A DNA stretch of 64,000 nt from Beroe forskalii (Eukaryota; Ctenophora; Nuda; Beroida; Beroidae): NCBI GenBank assembly GCA_011033025.1, contig WFMF01000034.1, positions 744,001 through 808,000 of the forward strand. Reading direction: 5' to 3'. Below the pieces are notes generated by a model that ran no database searches, was not told the DNA's origin, and saw only the letters and a list, made by a program, of their open reading frames with translations. Of this stretch, positions 1 through 11,600 are shown piece by piece; the first letter of the stretch is position 1, and each line of letters opens with the position of its first letter. The translations under genes were made by a program, and so were the position numbers.

Positions 1-1251
1 CTGGCCCATTTTGAATTTTAATTAATATAAATGATAGTGATGATTTTTATTCTTACTGTAGTTGCGGACTGCCCACACTCCAAAACGTAGTAGTGGTAAC
101 ATCCCATTCTCATACATCGCCAATATTAAAGACATAAAGACATGATACACTCACTCCACAGCCCACATCACATTACACATACACCTTGTCAAAATCACCA
201 ACCTAGTCAATGATACACTCATGTATAATAAGTGAGGTATGAGGATCTCTCCCCAGCTCTCTTACACGCAAGCTGCGTGTAACTAACCGCCAAAACTGGC
301 AATCCAGAATTCGGTCGCACGAGAAGGTGTTCTAGCATTTTTGTCATAAAAGTGTCAGGATTTTACAGAATTTTACAAGAGGTTCCCCTCCATTCTTGTC
401 ATGGATTTTACGGAATTTCCTTCAATTAAAGTATCAACAAAGAGCTCTCTGTGGCTTTGCGGCTGACATTATGTCTGCTCGATATCACGGTATATGTTTT
501 AGGCGGTTCGACTGACGTAATTTTGACTGAGCAGTGTGGAGGCTTGATTACGCCCAATTGTCTACTAGCTTGAATGAAACCATATCCGTATCATGATATC
601 GATTACAGATATTCTTAAAAATTAGTAGGAGTTTGTTCGTGTCCAGCTACGGAACGCGCCGCATTCTTCGTCGAGGATCAATAGGTACAACTCCTGTAAA
701 ATCATGACCATTTTGGGCTAGAACATCTACTGGGTCGCACACTTATTTCATAATATACGTAGCGCGCAAAATAAAAACTAATTGTAACAATGTAATTTTA
801 ACATCGACTAAAACCGCATGGCATGCACGGTACGTACCGCGCCGCGCGGCCAAAAGCAAAGAATCAAATAACACTACGTTCGTTATATTGACATTCTGAT
901 CTTTAAGTTGACACTCTCTCACGGTGACAGCATGATACCTTTCAAGGAATCACGTATTCTATCGATTACTTTAATACACTATCATTGAGAAAAAGGTCAA
1001 CTCTGCTGCTGCCGGTGTGTGCTGTTCTCTCGATCCCCCCCCCCAATGCATTAATTACCTAATCATGAAAAAGGTCGGTGAAGTCTGTAAAGCCTATACC
1101 CACTTCAAGTACCAGAAATTCAGAAATTTAACATTGATTAACAAATTTATACTGATAACGAGCACAAGCTCACATAAGTACATGTTCTAACTAATAACTA
1201 TCCAATATCTACAAAGCTATAGACAATATAGTGAAGGGCAGCACTATTGTT
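1..1251. other. non-coding, no recognised feature
   Basis: No exon, RNA gene or repeat family was recognised here. The stretch is AT-rich with short GC-rich patches (for example around 835-850) and a C-run at 1036. It runs up to the target duplication of the foldback element. Confidence 0.6.
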
Positions 1252-1259
1252 CTGATTCT

Positions 1260-4200
1260 GGCTAAAAAATGGGTGGACTTAACTCCGCGGCGGACCCGCT
1301 GCGGACCCGGTGGACCCGCTGCGGGTCCGCCGCGGACTCCACTAAAGTCCACCAGAAATTTTTTTTGGTGGACTTTGGTGGACCCGCAGCGGACTTTTCG
1401 AAACTCCGCCGCGGAGTGGTGGCTCCGCTGCGGGTCCGCTCGGGCTCCGCCGCGCACTGGTGGACAGTCCACCGAAAAAGTCCACCAAAAAAGTCCACCG
1501 TGGACTAAAATAATTGTGGAGGTAAGTCCGCCGCGGAGTCAGTGGACTCCACCGGCGGAGTCCACTGGCGGAGTCGAGTCCACTGGCGGACTCCACCAGT
1601 GGAGTCCACTGGTGGACTCCACTCCACCAGTGGACTCGACTCAGCCAGTGGATTCGACTCCGCCAGCGGAGTCGACTCCGCCAGTGGACTCGACTCCGCC
1701 AGTGGACTCCGCCGGTAAGTGTCCCATATAACTCTGGCTGAGTTACGTCATAGTCACGTGACTTGTCATCCAATATAAAATCATCGGATCACTAGATCAG
1801 GAACATCAGTACAATAGATCAAGGGACACAAGTACATCGGATCGAGAACACTGGAACAAGGGACAGGCACATCGGATCACTAGATCAAGAACACAGGAAC
1901 ATCAGTACAATAGATCAAGGGACACAAGTACATCGGATCGAGAACACTGGAACATGGGAAAGGCACATCGGATCACTAGATCAAGAACACAGGAACATCA
2001 GTACAATAGATCAACTTCAAGGACACAGGTACGACGGATCATTGGATCGAGAACACAGGAACATCGGATCATTAGATCATGGAACACAGGTACGTCGGAT
2101 CATTGGATCGAGATCACTGGAACATCGGATTATTAGATCATGGAACACAGGTACGTCGGATCATTGGATCGAGATCACTGGAACATCGGATTATTAGATC
2201 ATGGAACACAGGTACGTACTCGGATCATTGGATCGAGATCACTGGAACATCGGATCATTAGATCATGGAACACAGGTACGTCGTATCATTAGATCGAGAA
2301 CACTGGAACATCGGATCATTAGATCATGGAACACAGGTACGTCGTATCATTAGATCGAGAACACTGGAACATCGGATTATTAGATCATGGAACACAGGTA
2401 CGTCGGAATGTCGGATCATTGGATCTAATGATCCGATGTTCCAGTGTTCTCGATCCAATGATCCGACGTACCTGTGTTCCATGATCTAATAATCCGATGT
2501 TCCAGTGATCTCGATCCAATGATCCGACGTAGCTGTGTTCCATGATGTAATGATCCGATGTTCCAGTGATCTCGATCCAATGATCCGACGTACTTGTGTT
2601 CCATGATCTAATGATCCGATGTTCCAGTGTTCTCGATCCAATGATCCGACGTACCTGTGTTCCATGATCTAATGATCCGATGTTCCAGTGATATCGATCT
2701 AATGATCCGACGTACCTGTGTTCCATGATCTAATGATCCGATGTTCCAGTGATCTCGATCCAATGATCCGACGTACCTGTGTTCCATGATCTAATGATCC
2801 GACGTACCTGTGTTCCATGATCTAATGATCCGATGTTCCAGTGTTCTCGATCTAATGATCCGACGTACCTGTGTTCCATGATCTAATGATCCGATGTCCC
2901 TGTGTTCTCGATCCAATGATCCGTCGTACCTGTGTCCTTGAAGTTGATCTATTGTACTGATGTTCCTGTGTTCTTGATCTAGTGATCCGATGTGCCTGTC
3001 CCATGTTCCAGTGTTCTCGATCCGATGTACTTGTGTCCCTTGATCTATTGTACTGATGTTCCTGATCTAGTGATCCGATGTGCCTGTCCCATGTTCCAGT
3101 GTTTTTGATCCGATGTACTTATGTCCCTAGATCTATTGTACTGATGTTCCTGTGTTCTTGATCTAGTGATCCGATGTGCCTGTCGCATATTCCAGTGTTC
3201 TCGATCCGATGTACTTGTGTCCCTTGATCTAATGTACTGATGTTCCTGTGTTCTTGATCTAGTGATCCGATGTGCCTGTCCCATGTTCCAGTGTTCTCGA
3301 TCCGATGTACTTGTGTCCCATGATCTTTACCTTTAACTCAGGAACTGACGACCTAGTCCGGCGACGTGCACACTGATTCTGAAGCATATAATGAACGATT
3401 AACTAACGAATGGGAGTGTTATATCGAAAATTATCACACGAGGCGTTAGCCGAGTTTGACAATTTTCGATACTTAAAACACGATCCATGAGTTAGTTAAT
3501 TGTATTATCACCCGACCCTTATTGGTTGGGCCTAGCTGTTTCTGACTTCGGTATTAGACCCTGCCTATATCAGGATTCTAGCTCTTTTCTTCAGGTTTTA
3601 GCCAGGGGCTAGCCGTACAGCAGTATTTCCTTCCACTCGGGTCTGACGACCCTCGTCCGGATTGAACGCCTTTATAGAATATTGAGTGCTCCTTTATCAA
3701 ACTAATTTATTTTGATAATTTTTTTCTGCACTCAAGATTTCGGGATGACTGTTTACCGCCTAGATTTGGTTTTCTACTTGGGCTTCTTTTGCTCCTTTAG
3801 AAAAATTTTTCGCGCGCCACTATACAGTAGTTTTAAAGGCGTAATATATCGATAATTATCACACCCGAATTATAATCACGGGAGGGTGATAATACTTATT
3901 TTATATTGGATGACAAGTCACGTGACTATGACGTAACTCAGCCAGAGTTATATGGGACACTTACCTGGACTCTGCTGGTGGAGTTTTTGTCCACCGGTGG
4001 ACTTCGCTGGTGGACTCCGCTGGTGGAGTTTTTGTCCACCGGTGGACTCCGCTGGTGGACTCCACCTGTGGACTCCGCTGGTGGACCAAAGTCCACTGGT
4101 GGAGTCCACCTGCGGAGTCCACAGGTGGACAAAAACTCCGCGGTGGACTCCAATCCGCGGCGGACTTTTTTCCCTGGTGGACTTTTTTGGTGGACTTTTT

Positions 4201-4420
4201 CGGTGGACTGTCCACCAGTGCGCGGCGGAGCCCGAGCGGACCCGCAGCGGACCCACCACTCCGCGGCGGAGTTTCGAAAAGTCCGCTGCGGGTCCACCAA
4301 AGTCCACCAAAAAATTTTTCTGGTGGACTTTAGTGGAGTCCGCGGCGGACCCGCAGCGGGTCCACCGGGTCCGCAGCGGGTCCGCCGCGGAGTTGAGTCC
4401 ACCCATTGCATTTTTTAGCC
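1260..4420. mobile_element. foldback transposon with 521-bp inverted arms and 8-bp TSD
   Basis: Both ends carry the inverted terminus GGCTAAAAAATG (1260-1271 and 4409-4420). They are flanked by the identical 8-mer CTGATTCT (1252-1259 and 4421-4428), a perfect target-site duplication. The arms 1260-1780 and 3900-4420 are inverted copies built from GGTGGACTCCGC-type triplets. The interior holds a second, head-to-head inverted satellite (about 1790-3330) and some 570 bp of asymmetric sequence (3330-3899). No transposase frame is visible, so it is non-autonomous. An 8-bp TSD is typical of hAT-like elements, but the termini do not begin with the usual CA, so the superfamily is uncertain. Long reading frames in the arms are shadows of the triplet repeats. 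Confidence 0.9.
1790..3330. repeat. head-to-head satellite inside the foldback element
   Basis: Direct units of about 30 bp (GGATCATTAGATCATGGAAC followed by acaggtacgtc, alternating with a GGATCGAGATCACTGGAACA unit) run to about 2423. The same units then run in reverse complement to about 3330. The axis lies in the palindromic stretch near 2405-2442. Confidence 0.9.
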
Positions 4421-4982
4421 CTGATTCTTACGATTCTCTTGATAACCCGTGGGGGCTCGATTCCGTCAGTATCGCGGGTGGTCCCCCTGGGTACCCGGTG
4501 ATCGTTGAAGCTGCTCAGGCAAACGATTCCCTTTCAATTTCATCAGCCGTCTTGCGATAGGGGCGGAATGTCGTCTCCCCCGCGGGGTATCACGCGATGG
4601 AGAAGAGTCCAAATAAAACTAAATTTTAATCTTAAAATGAAAGTATGAAATGCCATTGCCAAAAATAAAGCACGAGCAAAGAAAATTGTTATTGAGAAAA
4701 TTCCATATACAGGCACGACTGGCGCATATTAGCACCGATAAAAGATAAAGTTTGTTTATAAATTATAAACATTGGAATTTCAAACGAATGATAGGTACGT
4801 GTGATTTGAAGCGTATTTGCACGTATATTTGTCTGGCGTTGACAGGCCCTATGCTATCGGGAACCAGCGCCGCGTCAGCGGGTCATACAACGCACGACAA
4901 CACGTATATTTATGCGTATTGCGTGAATTTAATTCAATATTAATTAATCACTCGTGTTATTACAAAGAACCTTGTCACGTCA

Positions 4983-5115
4983 GGGCACTGAAGGGCACTT
5001 AGGGCGCTGCGTGGGGCGCTTGGGGCACTGCGTTAGGGCGCTTGGGGGCACTGCGTAGGGCACTTAGGGGCACTACGTAGGGCACTATGTAGGGCACATG
5101 GGGCGCTGAGTTAGG
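4983..5115. repeat. degenerate GGGCACT/GGGCGCT tandem repeat
   Basis: Repeated agggcactTAGGG- and agggcactGCGT-like units of irregular spacing. A shorter related cluster lies at 6676-6722. Confidence 0.6.
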
Positions 5116-5256
5116 GCGATTCGTCACTCGTGTGGGCACTCCGTTAGTTCACATGTTTATTTACAAATATGTTTATTTACTGTGTTCATTCATATTTCTC
5201 CCTTCATATTTAAGCTGGTTTATCATCTCCAATCTCCATTTAGTATACTTATACTC

Positions 5257-5570
5257 TTATAGACTGTATTGTGCATAAGTACACGGGCTCAATAACGAAC
5301 GCCTTTGAATCAGCACATTGCATTTGCTGTGTAGGTTAAGGGTATCAATATCATAGACAATGTGTGTCACGTGATGTCTCCCCGTGATGCGGGACACGGG
5401 TGTGGAGCGGAATGTGGTTGCTATGCATTTTGAGAGTTGTTGCGCCTCTTTCGTTTTCAATTTCTGTTTGTACATTTCGAGACGGTATGGTTGGTCGTTC
5501 AGTGTTCACAGAGTGCATTTTCTCATTTTGCTACGTTCCTATGTACATTTCGATGTATTGATCTAGTGCC
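5257..5570 (-). repeat. dispersed repeat, inverted copy
   Basis: Read on the minus strand this matches the stretch at about 7230-7400 (shared GCACTCTGTGAACACTGAAC start and GCAACAACTCTC). A third copy lies near 54590-54720. No coding potential was recognised. Confidence 0.6.
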
Positions 5571-6319
5571 TAATGGCACTGCTGATTTATAAATTTTACT
5601 GATTGTATTGAGAATTGAGCATATACATACTTCAGTGTTTAGAATGGATTTGAATACAGTCGGGCCGGACAATTTTGTAGTTCTTGGTGGTCTCTGTCTG
5701 TCTGTGTGAGTGTGACCGTGTGTGAGTGTCATGTCTGATGTCTCTTCGCATTAGTGCTGTATGAGCATCTACAACTGCACATTTAAGTCTGTTGTCGATC
5801 TAAATGTGTTGTCCATGTGTAACTGTAAGCAATGAAGGAACGAGGACTTAAGACTTTAACCTCCTGATTCATCTTGTCTTGTCCCGATGTTTTTAAGTTT
5901 ATGATGAGACAACAGAATCAGAGGTTTTCATTGTATCGTATGTATTACGCCAGTCAGCATACTTACCGCGGCTTAACAGTAAATAACCGTTACGGGCACA
6001 CAAAATTCCTCGCCATCTCACAGATATATCGCACAAACCCATCACCTACCACCACAGCAAAATTTGTTCAATTCTCCATTGCCTGAAAACACCAGTGCTC
6101 CAGTGGGGTCTTTTTTAGTCCTGTGTGTACTTGTAGCCTGTTACCTGTTATTATTCGCAGCTGGCGTCAGCAGGACTCGTAGCACCAGTCAAAAACATAT
6201 GGCATGGTCGAATAGTAAACAAAAATATGTGTGGATGTTAGTTTACACTACACCCTACTGATACAGTGGTTTCACATCAATCATGCACGTACGTATACAT
6301 TACGACAGTTGTCTTTATT

Positions 6320-6641
6320 TATTTTGAAGGTTTTACTTCTATTCCAATAGCCGTACTTACGGCCAACGACAGGAATCGAAGGATTCAGTACCTATAATCA
6401 AGCCAGTGACGGTTAAGGAAGTGTAATCCATACTTTCTTCGCCCGAGACTTCGCTGCAATGGGCAGCTTTTCATTTAATAACCCTCCCGGACAGTTTCCC
6501 GTACGCTCGGCTGAGTGAACCGTCGGGCTGCATAGGCTCAAGATGAATCTCTCACTCTTAGCTCAGTGGCGCTGGCCGGGAATCGAACCCAGGATCTTTC
6601 GATCCTGTGCTCAACTCGATACCACTACACCACAGACCCGT
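6320..6641 (-). mobile_element. tRNA-derived SINE
   Basis: On the minus strand the head reads TGGTGTAGTGG (box A-like) and GGTTCGATTCC (box B, 6579-6589 as complement), separated by a GATCGAAAGATC hairpin. A body follows with CACTGAGCTAAG and GACGGTTCACTCA. The same head and body occur in introns at 16.34 and 24.49 kb, which marks it as a SINE rather than a functional tRNA gene. Confidence 0.75.
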
Positions 6642-6989
6642 AAATACATTTTCGCGCCTTCCATAAATTCCAACTACGTCAGGGCACTCTAGGGCACTTT
6701 TTTAGGGCACTCCAGGGCACAAATATTGGACGTAAAAGTAATTATGATTTATTGCTAATACTAGATCAAAAGGCAAAGACTTGATCAAATAATCACCTGA
6801 TCAAACGTTATAGACCACATAACCACGCGACCAGAGTCAGTGTCCATTTAAGTTGCATTCTGATTCACTTTCATACACGAACGATAGTCATAGACATATC
6901 ATAGATATAGTATACAGTCTCGTCTGATTCGAAGTATATTTGGCTGCAGGTAGAACCCAGCGGCACACTTATGAATTAGGTATCTATCT

Positions 6990-7420
6990 TGACATAGGTA
7001 TTTTGAAGCTTACTGAAAAACCAACAATCAACGAAGAGACGAAGACTCAAATCCATCAAAACGTTCATTTCGAAAAACTTCAGTAAACTCAATGGTACAA
7101 ACCAATTTCGAAAAGATACAACCACGAATTCAATACACAGTATACACACAGTCACATTTGAATCATAGTTGTAATTTAATGTATAAATCAGCATAGTGAC
7201 TCTGTGTATACTGTGACACTGTGTATACTGGTATATACTTATAGCAGAACGCACTCTGTGAACACTGAACGACCTGCCATGCTGTTGCGGGGTGTACAAA
7301 ACATAGAGATTGATGACGAAGAGAGGCACCAATCACGGTGTACATCACCAGTTGCAACAACTCTCCCCTGTCTCGTGGCATTATAGCTTCTACTAGTGAC
7401 TTCAATGCTGCTACATTACT
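6990..7420 (+). repeat. dispersed repeat, direct copy of 54.33-54.72 kb
   Basis: Shares ATCCATCAAAACGTTCATTT, a GAAAAGATACAA stretch and the GTGAACACTGAAC stretch in the same order as 54350-54610. It is a non-coding element of about 430 bp. Confidence 0.65.
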
Positions 7421-8227
7421 GGCTGATATGTCTGCCGCGTCAATTGCCGTGCTACGCATAATTCACTCTAGAACACGTGACCCCGGTCAGGTTGAACGGA
7501 GGAAAAATAATAGAACGGCAAAGAAACGGAGGAGAAAATACGAATTATGGAACGGCAATCTCAGTAGGATCAGCCGCGGTATTTGTAATTGATAGGAAGT
7601 AAATGCAGTCACTTCGAAATTTTTACGGATTGTTAGCTTGCTCTTCTCATTTGCTGTTGACTAATCAGTTTCTGCTCCGGAGTTCACAGATAGTATCAAT
7701 CATAGAATCATATGCGCTCAAGTACATAAATCGTATGATGGAAATAACATGCTAATTACTAAAAAGGCAGTACCCGTGTCACGCACAATCCATTTGTCTA
7801 ATGTCTATTGTAGCATTTCTGTAATCTACACCGTTCGCAACGCCTATGATCGTATTCATGAATGAACGAAGTTCCAATTATTACGGCATAGGATCAGGAA
7901 TTGGGCCTTTTTAATAGAAATCATTACGATTACGTGTTTACTTATTCTTAATTTCAATACGTTTTTCATAACCCGCCGACGAAAAATTCTTACAAAGTTA
8001 CTATACCGTTTCGGGATTCTCCTATGACGCAACTATGCTCTTTCCCACTCGTGTGGCATCCAGAATATTCATATTGGCCCTTATCCAAGTTATTTTAGTC
8101 CATAGGTAATAGATATCATCATGATTCACGTACATGGGTGCAGCAACTTCTTTGAAATGAGCTCATTATCAGGTATCAAAGTAGCAAGCTAGTAAGTTGG
8201 GAATCAGATTATACTGCAGGGGCAGGT

Positions 8228-8345
8228 CAAGTCATAGTCACGTGACAGGGTCACGTGACTCAGTCACGTGGTAGCAGCCTACCAGAAGGTTCGTGACGTG
8301 GTCACCACGTGACCACTAGGTGGCTACCACATGACAGGCACGGCC
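8228..8345. promoter_or_regulatory. cluster of CACGTG palindromes
   Basis: At least five CACGTG or near-CACGTG hexamers (GTCACGTGAC, GTCACGTGGT, CCACGTGACC) lie within 120 bp. These are E-box-like sequences. They also occur at foldback arm ends and near 37790, so they may be repeat-borne rather than regulatory. Confidence 0.3.
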
Positions 8346-8598
8346 AACGGAGCGAAAAATAAGATAAGTTAAATTTTTAACTAACCACATTCTTTCTCTT
8401 TTCTATATCACGATATTATATCAATGCATTTTTCATCTATAAAAAACGCGTGGCATGCATGTGTATTTTGTAATTATAGCTCTGTCAGAATCACACTCCT
8501 CTACATATTTCGACCAATCAGTGCGAAGTATCATAGAAATCCAGCGCTTTGATTGGTCCAACTCTAAGACGTTGTAGGTAAACACTGTGTCTCATCAG

Positions 8599-8667
8599 TT
8601 TATTCGGCACAACGAGTTCGTTAAAACCTGCTTCAGCAAGGCCAGACAGTGTTTCTACCAGTACGAG
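8599..8667 (+). CDS. USP9X: USP9X-like exon 1 of window
   Basis: Acceptor CTCATCAG, donor GAG|GTAAGA, 23 codons ([20 protein letters not shown]), phase 0 to 0. It is assigned from splice signals and continuity with the next exons rather than from a remembered homologue. Confidence 0.65.
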
Positions 8668-11600
8668 GTAAGAATCATTCGTTAATTATGTTAATTATTA
8701 GGGTTAATTAGGTTAATTATTATGCTTAATTAGGTTAATTATTATGCTGTATTTTGTTGATTATAAGGCGAGTTAACTATGTTAATCATCAGGTTTAATT
8801 ATGTTCACTATAAGGCTGAATTATGTTAATTATGTTAATTAACTACTAGGCTTATAGTTTCAATTAGCACGTTTTCATAGTCAAACATTGACGATCTATG
8901 AGCCGCTGTGATATGAGCCAAGATATGAGCCTGTAATCAATCCCCCTTCCTCTGCAGTTACAGCAGTACCCTGACGAGCTCGCTAAGCAAGCTATTCGAA
9001 TACTTCACGTTTTGAGGGAGTATGTAGTGGAGAACACCAACAAAGGTAATACGTGGCCCAGGGTTATAATTGGGTGTTTTCTCAAAAGGTAATACGTGAC
9101 AGGATTATAATTGGGTGTTGCCTCAAAAACTTTGCCCTGAAACTTTGACTAAAGGCCGTTTTTGGCTTTAAAAACTTAAGTCTGTTTCGGAGCATACCCT
9201 GGTTTCTGGTCTCTCGATGTACCAATTAGCGTATATCACTACAATTTCTTGTCACGTACCTTTGCGAAAAATACGCGTATTTTTCTCCAGGAGCCAATAC
9301 GCCGTACTTTTTCACGATTTTTGCACGCATCTAACAACGCTGAGTAATTTAACACGGTCTCATCCCAGAAGGGGGTTGTTACCAACCCCCAGTCCGAAAC
9401 GGAACTTATTAGCCAAAAACATCGTAACGTTTGTAGCAAATTTGCAATAAAATTTTCAACAAATTTACTAGGTAGTAACACGGTCTCATCCCAGAAGGGG
9501 GCTGTTACGAGGGGACCAACACTCCGTCCCATGAGAGGAGCTGGCAAGGCATTCCTCTTCTCCTCATTGCACAAGTCATAGGCCCTCATGATAAGGTAAA
9601 TTATAGCTCAAGGGATTGAAGTTTAAACGATAAATTAAAGTTTAATTATAGTCGATTCCTGGAGACCTGACGCTGTATTATTGTGTTGAATTCGATGCAT
9701 TTAGATAAAGCTGGCTTGGTTACCAGACCCAAAACTTAAATCTGACCTAGGCCCTTAATAACTTAATTAATAGCTTGACAATCTGTGTAGCAGCCTTCTA
9801 AAGTTCTGAAGACTATTTCCTCCAACTCTCCTCCTCCCCTGGTGGTTGAAAATCAAGACTATTTCCTCCAACTTTCCTACCCCAGGTGGTTGAAAATCAA
9901 GACTATTTCCTCCAACTTCCCTCCTCCCCAGGTGGTTGAAAACGCAGAGTTCCTCACCACACAACAAGAGTGAGACTCTTCCTCAGCTGCAGTTGAAGTG
10001 AGAATTCGAGGCTTGTTTCAGAGTTTGTATCCGTTTTTAGGACTAGGTTAATAACTGAAGTGAGAGTTGGAGGCTTGTTTCAGAGTTTGTATCCGTTTTT
10101 AGGACTAGGTACACAGTTGAAGTGAGAGTTCGAGGCTTATTTTAGAGTTTGTATCCGTTTTTAGGACTAGATACAGTTGAAGTGAGAGTTCGAGGCTTGT
10201 TTCAGAGTTTTGTATCCGTTTTAAGGACTAGGTTAACAGTTGAAGTGAGAGTTCGAGGCTTGTTTCAGAGTTTTTGATTCAGAGTTTGTGTTAGTGGTTT
10301 AAGGTCCATGTATACAATTGAAGTGAGAGTTCGAGACTTGCTAACTTGCTAGAGTTTATCCGAGAGTCGAAAAGGTCATCAGAGGTCCGACCACCGCATT
10401 GGTTAGTAGTCAACCAAAGAGTTTGACCAATTGCTGCTGTAGCCAGCGACCGGTGGGTTATATCCGGTATCAAAGCAACATACTTCGATATAAATTAGTT
10501 ATAAATTAATTTTCAATTAGTTTTAACTCCCCAGAGTTAACAACGAGGAACTGCCCCCGTCCTTGGATCGTAAAGCCCTGGTGCAGCTTGATATCAAGGA
10601 CAGACAAGTGATAACTGTGAGAGTACTCAACAACCAATTCCTTGCCTCCCCCAGCAGTGCTGACAGTGGGGACCTCTTTAACAGTCCTAGTGAGTAGTGG
10701 GGACCTCTTTAACAGTCCTAGTGAGTAGTGGGGACCTCTTTAACAGTCCTAGTGAGTAGTGGGGACCTCTTTAACAGTCCTAGTGAGTAGTGGGATGTCT
10801 CCCTAACTCACTCCCTCCCCAGGCAGTCCTATAAAACAGACAAAGTACCTACCCTGGCTACTGCACGTCAGTTCTGTAGCTCTGAACCACAGTTTCCCCT
10901 AACTCGCCCCCCTCCCCCTAACTCCCCCCCCCTAACTGCCTCCCCTAACTCCCCCCCTAACTCGCTCCTCCTCCTCCCCCCCTAACTCGCTCCTAACCCT
11001 TCCCTCCCCCCTAACTTTAACTCCCTCCCCTAACTCGCTCTATCCCCAGGCAGTCCCATTAAACAGACTAAATACCTACCCCTGGCTTCTGCTCTGAACC
11101 ACAGTTTTCCCTAACTCGTTCCCCTAACCCGCCCCCCCAACTCCCCCCCTAACTCGCTCCCCCCCCCCTAACTCTCTCCCTCCCCTATCTCCCCTCTAAC
11201 TCTCTCGCTCACCCTAACTCCCTCCCCTAACTTGCTCTCCCTAACTCACTCTATCCCCAGGCAGTCCTATAAAACAGACAAAGTACCTACCCTGGCTACT
11301 GCACGTCAGTTCTGTAGCTCTGAACCACAGCCATGTGGACTTGTGTGATGCAGTCACCGCTATTCTCAACATATTCCCAACAGGTACTTTTACTTTGAAT
11401 ACGTTGTTTCCGTATAAACAAATATTTCCCATGAGACAAGCGATGATTTTGATTTCCTGAAAGCTTGGTACAGAGCAAGATAACATTAAAGATAATATAT
11501 ATACGTAAATATACGTAAATATACGTAGATATACGTAAATTTTACATGTCACTCATTTACCAGATGTGGAAATTGAGCAGGACATCATTGAGATGACATC

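Larger units (their letters stand above)
4429..8598. other. repeat-bearing region upstream of the first recognised exon
   Basis: No exon was recognised. It contains the GGGCACT array, a SINE, inverted copies of a dispersed repeat and a CACGTG cluster, all listed separately. The USP9X-like gene must have 5' exons further left, so part or all of this could be intron. Confidence 0.5.

Noticed and set aside
1231..1731. 166-codon plus-strand frame and several overlapping frames on both strands (likewise 3906-4560)
   Set aside because: All lie in the GGTGGACTCC triplet arms of the foldback element; open frames on both strands at once are a by-product of the repeat.
6579..6640. Functional tRNA gene on the minus strand
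   Set aside because: A and B boxes are present, but the anticodon arm is distorted and the same head plus tail occurs at two other sites, so it is a SINE.
9239..9589. 116-codon minus-strand frame
   Set aside because: Antisense of exon 3 and its decoy acceptor; the plus strand has splice sites and phase continuity.
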